Assembly (NCBI GenBank): GCA_963751245.1
Contig: CAVVTR010000009.1
Location: forward strand, 372,001-436,000
Length of the DNA: 64,000 bases
Direction of reading: 5' to 3'
From: CAVVTR01 sp963751245
Lineage (GTDB): Bacteria > Acidobacteriota > Thermoanaerobaculia > Thermoanaerobaculales > Thermoanaerobaculaceae
Below are positions 50,193-59,200 of the stretch, piece after piece. The notes beneath the pieces are model-generated. The model worked only from the letters and a program-made list of their open reading frames with translations, was not told the DNA's origin and searched no databases. Position 1 is the first letter of the stretch; each line of letters begins with the position of its first letter. Made by a program: the position numbers and the translations under genes.

Positions 50193-51743
50193 ATTGAAGG
50201 CTCCGGCTCGTCGCGTGGTCGGTCGTGGCGCTGGCGCGCCGCTCTCCTGGGTGCGGTCCTCGTGGCGCTGGCCGCGGGGGGATGGGTGTCTGTCCGGGAC
50301 CGCGGAGCGGGAGAGCTCAGGGTCGTGCTGGACACCGTCCCGGGCACCCTCGACCCCTACCACCACAACGAGGTGGTCACCTGGTCGGTGCTGTGCAACG
50401 TCTACGACGCCCTGGTCCAGTTCTCCCCGGAAATGCGGCTCCAGCCGGCGCTCGCGGTGTCCTGGCGCCAGCTCGATCCCACCCACGTGCGCTTCGATCT
50501 GCGCCGGGGGGTCCGCTTCCAGGACGGCTCCCCCTTCGGGGCGCCCGACGTCGTGGCCAGCTTCGAGCGGGCGCGGAACGACCCCGCCTCGAGGATCCGC
50601 CACCACCTTCTCGGCATCGTCTCCGTGACCGCGGTGAGCGACGACGTCGTGGTCGTGGAGACGGCGCACCCGGCGCCGACCCTCCTGAACAGGCTCGCGT
50701 TCCTCTTCATCATCCCGAGGAGCGAGGCGGGGGTGAAGGAGATCACCACACCGGTGGGCACCGGATCCTACCGCGTGGCGGGGCGTTCGCCGGACGGGAC
50801 GCTGCACCTGGAGGCGTGGGACGGCTGGCACGGCCCCGCACCGATCCGCCGGGTGACGATGGCCTTCGTCGAGGACGTCGGGCGCCGGGTGGGCCTCTTC
50901 GCCGAGGGCCGGGCCGACATCGTCAACGGCATCCCCGACTCCGAGACGGCCGACATGCGGTTGCATCAGGGACGCCGGCTGGAACCCCTGCCGCGCATGG
51001 CCGTGCAGATCCTCGTGGTCGCGCCCGGTGCCGCCACCGGTGCGGCCCGGCGTGCGCTGGCGGATGCCCGTGTCCGCCGCGCCATGCTGCTGGCCATCGA
51101 CCGGCGGAGAATGGTCAGCGCGGCACTCGGAGGCAATGGGACCGTCGCCTCGGAGTACGTCCACCCGGTGGTCAACGGCTACGACCCGACCCTGGCGCCG
51201 GTTCCGTACGAGCCTCAGGAGGCGCGGAGGCTCCTCGCCCAGGCCGGGTTCGCCGACGGCTTCGACGTGGAGCTCGGGCACGCCCCCATCGTGCCCGACA
51301 TCGTGCACTCCCTGGTGCGGGACCTGGCGGCGGTGCGCATCCGGCTCCACCAGCGCAGCATGCCGTTCGCGGAGCTCATGGAGCGCTGCCGTGCCGGGAC
51401 CATGCCCCTCGCCTACTACGCGCGGACCTGCACCACCGGGGACGCCTCGGACTTCCTCAATACGTTCGGCCACACCCGCGATCCCCTGCTCGGCTTCGGG
51501 AGCGAGAACTCCTCGGGCTACTCGAACCCCGCGGCGGACGCCCTCCTCGAGGCCGCCGACAGTGAGCTGGACGGCGTCCGGCGCCTGCGCCTGCTCCAGG
51601 ACGCCCAGCGCCGCATGCTCGCAGACCTGCCGATCCTCCCGCTGACGGTGCGGTGGGGTTTCTGGGGCGCCTCGTCGAGGGTAGACGTGGCGATCCGGCA
51701 CGACGACTGGCTGCGTCTCGCCGACTGCCGCTGGCGGGAGTGA
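50190..51743 (+). CDS. Peptide-type ABC transporter substrate-binding protein (SBP_bac_5)
   Basis: A 517-residue exported protein. A basic start and one hydrophobic segment (about residues 10-30) act as signal or anchor; no lipobox cysteine is seen. The body is an oligopeptide/nickel-binding-type solute receptor: LDTVPGTLDPYHHNEVVTW, then VRFDLRRGVRFQDGSPFGAPDVVASFER, and DARVRRAMLLAIDRRRMV. No permease or ATPase genes are next to it, so it must work with a transporter encoded elsewhere or act as a sensor. The ATG at 50190 has no Shine-Dalgarno. Confidence 0.87.
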   Translation: MIEGSGSSRGRSWRWRAALLGAVLVALAAGGWVSVRDRGAGELRVVLDTVPGTLDPYHHNEVVTWSVLCNVYDALVQFSPEMRLQPALAVSWRQLDPTHVRFDLRRGVRFQDGSPFGAPDVVASFERARNDPASRIRHHLLGIVSVTAVSDDVVVVETAHPAPTLLNRLAFLFIIPRSEAGVKEITTPVGTGSYRVAGRSPDGTLHLEAWDGWHGPAPIRRVTMAFVEDVGRRVGLFAEGRADIVNGIPDSETADMRLHQGRRLEPLPRMAVQILVVAPGAATGAARRALADARVRRAMLLAIDRRRMVSAALGGNGTVASEYVHPVVNGYDPTLAPVPYEPQEARRLLAQAGFADGFDVELGHAPIVPDIVHSLVRDLAAVRIRLHQRSMPFAELMERCRAGTMPLAYYARTCTTGDASDFLNTFGHTRDPLLGFGSENSSGYSNPAADALLEAADSELDGVRRLRLLQDAQRRMLADLPILPLTVRWGFWGASSRVDVAIRHDDWLRLADCRWRE

Positions 51744-51929
51744 GCGCCGGTTCGCCGCCGCCCAATCGGTTCGGACTCTCCGTGGGCTTCGCGACCGCCT
51801 CCCGGGTCCGCCGGGGGGCGGTGCGCTGCGAGGGCCCCGGAGGAGGGGAGGAAGCGGGCGGATCTTCATGATTCTTCCTGAGATGGGGCGGCTGTCCTGC
51901 CGGGCTTACACTGTCCCCAGGGAGATCCG

Positions 51930-52817
51930 ATGGCGACCGGAGTCGAGCTGAGCGTGGTGATCGTCACGGTGGGGAGGCCCCGCCAGCTGCAGGTCACCCT
52001 CGAGGCCATGGAGGCGCTGGATCCCGCAACGCCGCCCTTCGAGGCCATCGTCGTCCTGGACGGGGCGGGTACGGAGAGCGGCGAGGTGGCCCGGCGTCCG
52101 CGGAACTACCCGGTGACGGTGCGCGAGCAGGTCCGCGCCGGCATCGGTCCGGCCAAGAACGTGGGGGCGCGCTGCGCGTCCGGTGGGCTGCTGCTCTTCC
52201 TCAACGACGACACGCGGCCGGCGGCCGGCTGCCTGCTCGCCCACGCCAGGGCCCAGGAGCGCCACGGCGACTGCATCGCCGTCGGGCACGTGGACTGGGA
52301 GCCCCGGCGTCCGGTCACGCGCTACATGGCGTGGCTGGCGCCCGCCGGCCACCAGTTCAACTACCGGCGGCTGCCGCCCCACGGGAGGATCGACTGGCGT
52401 TCCGTGTGGGGCCCCAACCTCGCGGTGCCGCGGACGTGGCTCCTCGACGAGCCCTTCGCTCCGGACCACCCCTTCATGGCAATGGAGGACTCGGAGTGGG
52501 GCTATCGGCAGGAACGCCGCGGCCGGCCCGCCGTCTACGTGCCCGACGCCCGCTGTCTCCACGACCACTATTACGGAGGGCCACGCGACTATCGTTCGAG
52601 GGCTCTGACCTCCGGCGCCGCCGCCCGGGCGACGGCAAGGCGCCATCCCGCCCTGGCAGCGGCTCTCGTCCTGCGCCCCGTGGCGGCGGCCAAGGCCGCC
52701 CTGCTGCTCGCCCTGCTCCCCTGGCGGTGGCGGCGCGAGACGCTGTGGGACCTGCACTACCGGTGGCACTACGTCGCGGGTCTGCTGTGGCCGTCCCTCG
52801 GCCAGCGACCGCGTTGA
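51930..52817 (+). CDS. Family 2 glycosyltransferase
   Basis: A 295-residue protein. The GT-A domain starts at LSVVIVTVGRP; the metal-binding motif is LFLNDDT and a later acidic site is AMEDSEWGYR. A C-terminal amphipathic/hydrophobic region (about 225-285) may attach it to the membrane. It should transfer a sugar from a nucleotide donor to an envelope or secreted glycan. TACACT (51907-51912) lies 17 bases before the ATG, with AGGGAG between. Confidence 0.85.
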   Translation: MATGVELSVVIVTVGRPRQLQVTLEAMEALDPATPPFEAIVVLDGAGTESGEVARRPRNYPVTVREQVRAGIGPAKNVGARCASGGLLLFLNDDTRPAAGCLLAHARAQERHGDCIAVGHVDWEPRRPVTRYMAWLAPAGHQFNYRRLPPHGRIDWRSVWGPNLAVPRTWLLDEPFAPDHPFMAMEDSEWGYRQERRGRPAVYVPDARCLHDHYYGGPRDYRSRALTSGAAARATARRHPALAAALVLRPVAAAKAALLLALLPWRWRRETLWDLHYRWHYVAGLLWPSLGQRPR

Positions 52818-52889
52818 GGTCGGCGCGGGTCGGCCGCCGAGAACAGCTTCGCCTGCGCTACCATGTGCGGCAGTACCGGGAGGAGAGAC

Positions 52890-54233
52890 ATGAGCACTGC
52901 GGGGAAGGTCCTGACGCTGGCAGCGCTGGGAGGGCTCGCCCTCGTCGTGATGGGAGCGCGGGCCGCGGCGCAGACGCCGCCGTCTTCCGCGCCTGAGCGC
53001 GCGCCGGCGCTGGTCGGGCAGGCCGCGGGCGCCGGGGAGACCGGCTTCCCGTCCGTGACGGTCACGCCCGAGATGCGCGAGCACCAGCGCTGGATCGACG
53101 TGCTCTACTTCGCCGGGACGGCGTACAGCCTCCTCGCGCTGCTGGGGATCCTGGCCTTCGGGGTGTCGAGGCGGCTGCGCGACGCGGCGCTGCGCGTCAC
53201 CAGCCGGCCGTTCCTGGCGGCCATGGTCTTCTTCGCCCTCTTCTCGGTGGTGCTCACCGTGGTGACCCTGCCCTTCGACGCCCTCTCGGGCTTCGTGGTA
53301 CCCCACCGCTTCGACCTGTCCAACCAGTCCTTCGGGGCGTGGCTGTGGGAGCAGGGGAAGGGGCTCATCCTCGGCATCGTGCTTGGCGCACCGCTGGTCG
53401 CGCTCGCCCTCGCCGGCATCCGGCGGGTCCGCCGCTGGTGGCTGGCGCTGTGGCTGGGGACGGTGCCCATCACGGTGTTCCTGCTCCTCGTCGGCCCCGT
53501 TGTCCTCGACCCGGTGTTCAACCGGTTCGAGCCCCTCAAGGACCAGGTGCTCAAGGCCGAGATCCTCGATCTCGCCGCCCAGGCGGGCATCGAGGGCGGT
53601 CGTGTCTACGAGGTCGACAAGTCGAAGCAGACCAAGACCATGAACGCCTACGTCAACGGCATCGGGCCGACCAAGCGCATCGTGCTCTGGGACACCACCA
53701 TCAAGGGGATGACCCGCGACGAGGTCCGCTTCGTGATGGCCCACGAGATGGCCCACTACGTCCTGCACCACGTCTGGAAGGAGGTTGGCTTCGTTCTGGC
53801 CCTGTTCCTGGCCGTGTTCTGGGCCGGGCAGCGTGGCGTCGAGTGGGCCACGCGCCGGTGGGGGAGGGCATGGGGGTTCGAGGTGCCCCACGACCCGGCG
53901 GCGTTCCCGCTCCTGCTGCTCGCCGTGAGCGTGGGTGTGTTCCTGGTGACGCCGGCCATCAACGGCGTGTCCCGCCACTTCGAGCACGAGGCGGATACCT
54001 TCGCCCTCGAGCTCACCCACCTCAACCGCGACGGCGCCCGGGCGTTCGTCAAGCTGGCCGAGAACAGCAAGGTGATGCCCGAGCCCTCGCCGTTCATCCG
54101 CTTCTGGCGGTACTCCCACCCTCCGCTCGCCGAGCGCATCGTGTTCTGCCGGGACTACCACCCCTGGACCGAGGGGCTCGCGAACCGCGTCTGGCAGGGC
54201 CACGCGGGCGGCAGCCTCCCGTCCGGGTCGTGA
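52890..54233 (+). CDS. M48 (Ste24-type) membrane zinc protease
   Basis: About 447 residues with a signal/first helix, several membrane helices and the zinc site HEMAH in RFVMAHEMAHYVLHHV; the third ligand Glu is in HFEHEADTFALEL. VLWDTTIKGMTRDEV and the C-terminal YSHPPLAERI are also typical of the Ste24 branch. It probably degrades or processes damaged membrane proteins. ATG at 52890, preceded by GGGAGGAGAG. Confidence 0.92.
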   Translation: MSTAGKVLTLAALGGLALVVMGARAAAQTPPSSAPERAPALVGQAAGAGETGFPSVTVTPEMREHQRWIDVLYFAGTAYSLLALLGILAFGVSRRLRDAALRVTSRPFLAAMVFFALFSVVLTVVTLPFDALSGFVVPHRFDLSNQSFGAWLWEQGKGLILGIVLGAPLVALALAGIRRVRRWWLALWLGTVPITVFLLLVGPVVLDPVFNRFEPLKDQVLKAEILDLAAQAGIEGGRVYEVDKSKQTKTMNAYVNGIGPTKRIVLWDTTIKGMTRDEVRFVMAHEMAHYVLHHVWKEVGFVLALFLAVFWAGQRGVEWATRRWGRAWGFEVPHDPAAFPLLLLAVSVGVFLVTPAINGVSRHFEHEADTFALELTHLNRDGARAFVKLAENSKVMPEPSPFIRFWRYSHPPLAERIVFCRDYHPWTEGLANRVWQGHAGGSLPSGS

Positions 54234-54252
54234 CGTCCGCGCTGCGCCGGGG

Positions 54253-56268
54253 TCAGGGCTTCCGCTCGACCTCGATCACCGGGGAAGCCGGTCCCGCGGT
54301 GCCGTCCGCGGAGCGGTAGTTGACCCGGTAGACCAGTGGCCCCTTCTCCGGGGGTGTCATGTCGACGAGGTCGGTGGAGGGTGTGGGGCCCGCGACGACG
54401 AGCCACGTCTTGCCGTCCTCCCGGCGGCGCTGCAGCACCACGGTCAGGCCGGGCGGAACCTCGCCGACGTGCACGCGCACGTGGGGGAAGGGCGAGCCAG
54501 TGAGCGCGGCCTCCGGCTGCGGCGGCGCCGGGACCGGAGCGGGAAGGACCGACACGGTCACGGGGCCAGACGCCGCGGAGCGGTTACCGGAGGCGTCCAC
54601 GGCGACCAGCCGGTACCAGTAGGTCTCCCCAGCGATGACGTGCTCGTCCGTGAAGGAGCGGGCGCCACCGGTGAGGGGCGCACCCACCACCAGCCCCTCC
54701 TCGGCCTCCGAGGCGCTCCGCAGGACGACGAACGAGTCGGTGCCCTCCGGCGGCGCCGCGGGTTCGAAGCCCAGCGAGACGACGCCGTCCGATCCGCTGG
54801 CGGAAGTGAACCGGGGCGGGTCGGGCGGTTCGAGGTCGGGCAGCACCGCCTCCACCTCGTCGCCGGCGGAGCTGACCTGGCTGTCGAACGCCACGGCGGC
54901 CACGCGGTAGCGGAAACGGGCGCCATCGCCCCGTCCCAGGTGGTCGTCGTACCGCGGCTCCGCCGTGAGCTGCTGGTTGAGCCGGCTCCAGCGGGTGTCC
55001 CCCGGGGCGATCCTCTCCACGTAGTAGCCGGCCACGGGCGCCGCCACGGCGGGCCACGTGAGCCGGACGCGGGTGCGGCCCACCTCCGCCTGGAGCCCCT
55101 TCACGGCGGGCGGAGGGCCGGCGTTGAGCGGCACCGCGCGGGCCGGGTCCGAGGGCGGGCCGGACTCGCCGCGAGGGTCCAGCGCCTGGACGCGGTAGTA
55201 GTAGGAGGAGCCGCCGCGCAAGCCGTCGTCGTCGAAGGCCCCCGTTCCCGCCGGGAGCGGTTTGGCGGTGATCACGGTGAAGGGCCCCTCGGCCATGGGG
55301 GCGCGGGAGACCGTGTAGCCGCTGGTGTGGGGGTTGGTGGAGGCCGTCCAGGTGAGGTGCGCGCCGTTGACCGTGCCCTCGGCCCGCAGGTCCAGCGGCG
55401 GGGACATGGCCTTGAGGTCGGGCACGAAGAGCCTGGTCTCGGCCCAGGCGCCGCCGCGGCCGAACAGGTCCACGCTCCGGACCCGGTACACCGCGTCGGC
55501 CTCTGTGGGTGCGAGGGGGTCCACGAAGGCAGGCTTGGTCGCGTCGCGGTTCACCGACGCGGGGAGGGGCCGCGGGGTGCGCAGCCCGATTCTGCCCTCG
55601 GGCGTGGTTCGCTCCACCGTGAACCCGATGAACGAGGTGGGGGTCCCACGGGGCGGATCCTCCCAGAACAGCTCGACGCCCTGCAGGGTGGGCCGGGCCC
55701 GGATCCCGGGCGGTGGAGGTGGCGGTGGGGGGACGACGGTGGGATCCACCTCCTCGGACTCGAAGCTGAAGAGAGGCTTCCCCGAGGCGCCGAGGGCGGT
55801 GATCCGGTAGCGGCAGCGCTGCGTCCCCGCCCCGGCGTCGTGCCACCGCAGCCCGAGGGCGAGACCGAAGGTGGGGTCGATGGCGGCCCGCAGCCCGAGC
55901 ACCAGGTCGGCAGCGGAGCGCTCATCCTCGCTCATCGACCCCGCCGCCACCTGCCGGGCGAAGTCGGTGATCTGGGCGGCGTCGTCGGCGAGGGCCGCCA
56001 TCGCCTGCTGGTCGGACCCGGGCCGCACGGCGTCCGCCAGCACCGTCGCGCGCCCCGCCGCCAGGCGTTCGACGCGCCAGCCGCCTGCCGGCCACGTGGT
56101 GCCTTCCGCCATCCAGAACAGGTCGACGGCGCCGGTCCCGTCGGGACAGGTGGCCACGGCGCCCGGCGCCTCGGCGGCCGGCGCCGCCGCGGCGAGCAGC
56201 AGGGCCGGTGTGAGAAGCAGCGCGCCGAGCAGGCGGCCGCGGACGGTTCGCGAAGTCGTGGCTCCCAT
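54253..56268 (-). CDS. Secreted protein with fibronectin type III repeats
   Basis: About 671 residues. A signal peptide (about residues 1-32) is followed by an N-terminal helical/beta region of about 150 residues of unknown type and about five fibronectin-III-like domains (for example VNGAHLTWTASTNPHTSGYTV, RTRVRLTWPAVAAPVAGYYV, YWYRLVAVDASGNRSAASG). It lies 26 bases downstream of the giant protein gene on the same strand and is probably cotranscribed and functionally linked. No catalytic motif is seen. ATG at 56266-56268. Confidence 0.75.
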   Translation of the reverse strand: MGATTSRTVRGRLLGALLLTPALLLAAAAPAAEAPGAVATCPDGTGAVDLFWMAEGTTWPAGGWRVERLAAGRATVLADAVRPGSDQQAMAALADDAAQITDFARQVAAGSMSEDERSAADLVLGLRAAIDPTFGLALGLRWHDAGAGTQRCRYRITALGASGKPLFSFESEEVDPTVVPPPPPPPPGIRARPTLQGVELFWEDPPRGTPTSFIGFTVERTTPEGRIGLRTPRPLPASVNRDATKPAFVDPLAPTEADAVYRVRSVDLFGRGGAWAETRLFVPDLKAMSPPLDLRAEGTVNGAHLTWTASTNPHTSGYTVSRAPMAEGPFTVITAKPLPAGTGAFDDDGLRGGSSYYYRVQALDPRGESGPPSDPARAVPLNAGPPPAVKGLQAEVGRTRVRLTWPAVAAPVAGYYVERIAPGDTRWSRLNQQLTAEPRYDDHLGRGDGARFRYRVAAVAFDSQVSSAGDEVEAVLPDLEPPDPPRFTSASGSDGVVSLGFEPAAPPEGTDSFVVLRSASEAEEGLVVGAPLTGGARSFTDEHVIAGETYWYRLVAVDASGNRSAASGPVTVSVLPAPVPAPPQPEAALTGSPFPHVRVHVGEVPPGLTVVLQRRREDGKTWLVVAGPTPSTDLVDMTPPEKGPLVYRVNYRSADGTAGPASPVIEVERKP

Positions 56269-56294
56269 GGTCGCTCCCTTCGGCGTCCCTCGCC

Positions 56295-59200
56295 TCAGAT
56301 GTGGAAGTTGGCGCACTTCTTCACCGTCTTGAGGAGGAGGTCGAACTCGAAGCAGGCGTGGCACCCGAACGAGACCGGGTTCCACGCGGCGATGTTGACG
56401 CCCGCCGTGATGGTGGGGCCGATGCACAGCTTGCAGCAACAGGCTTCCGCGGAGACGCTGCCCTCCGCGTAGCCGGCGGCCTGGGGCCCAGCCGTGAGAC
56501 TGACGCCGCCCTCGATGCGGCCGCTGATGTGGGCCGACAGCGGTCCCGCCGAACCTCCCATGTAGATCCCCACGCCGGCGCCGACGTACAGCCCCTGGCT
56601 GCCGATCTCGAGGTACCCGTCCGCGTCCGTGATGAAAAAGTGGCACGTGATGCGCGCTCCGTTGCGGTCACCGGCTTTGATGTACCACTCGCCGCCGCCG
56701 AAGTGGAGCCGCACGGCAGGCTGGGCCTCGGTGCCGAGCCCGAACGCGATGCTGCCGTTCATGACGTCGAAGCCGCCCCACAGCGCACCGTCGAAGGTGC
56801 CGCCCGCGTACTTGAAGTAGCCGTTGAGGGGCGCGCCGCCGCCGTGGTCGTTGGTGAGGAACCAGGCGTTGTAGTCGAGGCGTGACTCGAACGGCGAGGT
56901 CCGTACCGACAGCACGCCCCGGAACGTGTAGACGAAGCCGGGAGGCGCCCCCGCCGAGCCCGCCATCATCTCGGCGGAGAAGAGGTGACCCCCCTTCATG
57001 TCGGGCTGGACGCCGGCGATGGGGCCGGGGCTCTTGAGGGCGTCGGCGGAGAAGTTGTAGCCCATGCCACCGCCGATGGACATGAGCTGGAGGATGCCGG
57101 GCACCAGCACCGGGCCGGACGAGCCGAAGTCGAGGGTGGCCCGGGTGAGCCAGTAGTCCTGCCCGCTGTCGTCGTAGCCGAGGAGGAACTCCGCCTTGAC
57201 TGGAGGCCCGCCGAACATGGACAGGTCCACCTCGCCGGAGTAGTGCGTCGAGTGGCTGCGGAAGAACGACGGGCGGATGCCCAGGGCGACGCTGGGGTTC
57301 CCCTCGGGGAACTCCACGGACAGGTCGAACGCGGAGGTGTGCGGGCCGCTGCCCTCGTAGGCGCTGCCCGACCAGGCGATGTCGTAGTTGATCTGGACGG
57401 GGGAGGAGGGCAGCTTGTCGGACAGGCGCGCGGTGGCGAAGACGGCCAGGTCGAGACGGCGCTGTTCGGAGGCGGTGACCTTCACCGAGTCGAGGTCGAC
57501 GGGGGTGTCTCCGAGGTGCGCCGTCTGGCCCGACAGGGAGACGGTCTTCGAGTTCTGCTTCTCGGGGAAGGCGGCGCGGCCGTAGAAGTCGAACACCAGG
57601 TCGTTGACGCTGAAGGCGGCGAGGTCGCGGCCGTCGCCCTTGAGCTCGAAGTCGGCGGTGGACAACAGGCTCCAGCCCGGGATCCCGTCCACGCCGGTGA
57701 AGCGGATGTCCCTGGCCGTCATCGTGATGCGGTCGGGGTCCTCGCCGAAGGTGCGGGTCACCGTCGCGGTGCCGAAGGCGATGGCGAGGCCGTTCTCCGA
57801 CAGCTCGACCCGGTTGCCCGGAGGGACGAGGTCCTCGTCGAGCCAGGGGTCGTGCACGGTGAAGCCGTTGTAGTACACGTGGAACGCGCCGCCGGAGGCG
57901 CTTCCGGTGATGGAGTCCCAGCGGATGCGGCCCTCCTTGTACGCGGTGTCGATCCCGTGGGGGATGTCGATGGCGCCGCACACGTCGCCGGAGTCGTCGA
58001 GGCCCCAGTCGGCGAAGGTCGTCTTCAACTGGCCGGGGTCGATCAGGTCGAAGGTGTACGGCAGGACGTGCAGGGCGCCGAAGTGGACGCCCATCCAGGC
58101 CTGGCCGGGGCCGCCCGAGCACTTTGCCGACGCGCCCTCACCCCGCGTCGGACTCCAGTCGACGGCGATGTGGTCCGAGGAGATGACGAAGGGCACGATG
58201 CCGAGGGTGCTCTCCGGCAGCGTCAGCGGCGTGCCGTCGACGCCCTCGTCCACGTACCAGTCGCCGTCCGGGCCCAGCGGCGCCCGGACCTCCCAGGTGG
58301 GGGGGCCGCCGCCGTCGGAGCGCCGGAGGGTGTTGCGCACGGGCTGCAGGGCGGCGGTCATCTCGAGCGGGTTCGCCGGTCCCGCCTGCCCTTGAAGGGT
58401 CTCGATGTGGCCGTCGACACCGTGGGCGGCGACGGGGAGGTCCCCCGGGCCTGCGTGGACGGCGATCTCGCCCTCCTCCACGGTCACCAGCTCGGCGACC
58501 TTCCAGCCGTCGATGGGGACGATCACGAGGGCCAGGTTCTGCTGGACGTCGGCGCTCGCCCAGTACTTCAGGAGCACCTTGCCCCGGCCCGAGAAGCGGC
58601 CCGTCCCAGGGTCGGCCTGCACGTTGCCCTGGAGGCCCGTCACCCGGAACGGTCCCTGGGAGGTGGGAAAGTCAAAGGAGCACGGCTGCTCGGGGTCGGC
58701 CGACGCGACCTTGTACCGCGACGCGGAGGAGGTCACGAAGAAGGGCTTCGCCAGCGTGAGGTGGACGAGGGCGGCGTGGTCCTGGCCGAGGCTTCCCAGG
58801 TAGCTCACCGTGGGGAGCCCCTGCGGGGCCTGCGTTGTGGCGCCCAGCAGTCCGACGGGTTGCGGGCTCAGCGAGAGGACCGCCTGGGCGTAGGCGAGGT
58901 CGTCGGCGTCGCCGGAACCCCCCGCGTCGTGCCTGGCGATGATCCGGGCGGCGCGCTCGAACTCCGTCTGGGTCGTCTTGGGCACCACCAGCGCCTCGAC
59001 GGTGACCACGTGGTCGCCGATGGGCGCCACGGGGAGCACTGGCGAGGTGAGCTGCACCGTGCCCGTCCTCGGTGGCGGCCAGGTGGAGGGGTCGCCCGTC
59101 AGCTCGGCCTGGCTGCGGGGCTCGGAGGCCACCGACTGGTCGGGCATGGTGAAGCGTTCGCCGTCCACCACCCAGGTGATCCGGACCCATCCCGAGCCCA

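Noticed and set aside
50190..51743. Complete peptide ABC transporter operon
   Set aside because: Only the binding protein is present; no permease or ATPase genes follow.
51906..54203. A 765-codon minus-strand frame
   Set aside because: It is antisense to the GT2 and M48 genes, with a low-complexity charged composition and no domain.
56295..56450. Heme c attachment in the giant protein tail
   Set aside because: CHAC and CCCKLC do not form CxxCH, so there is no basis for covalent heme.
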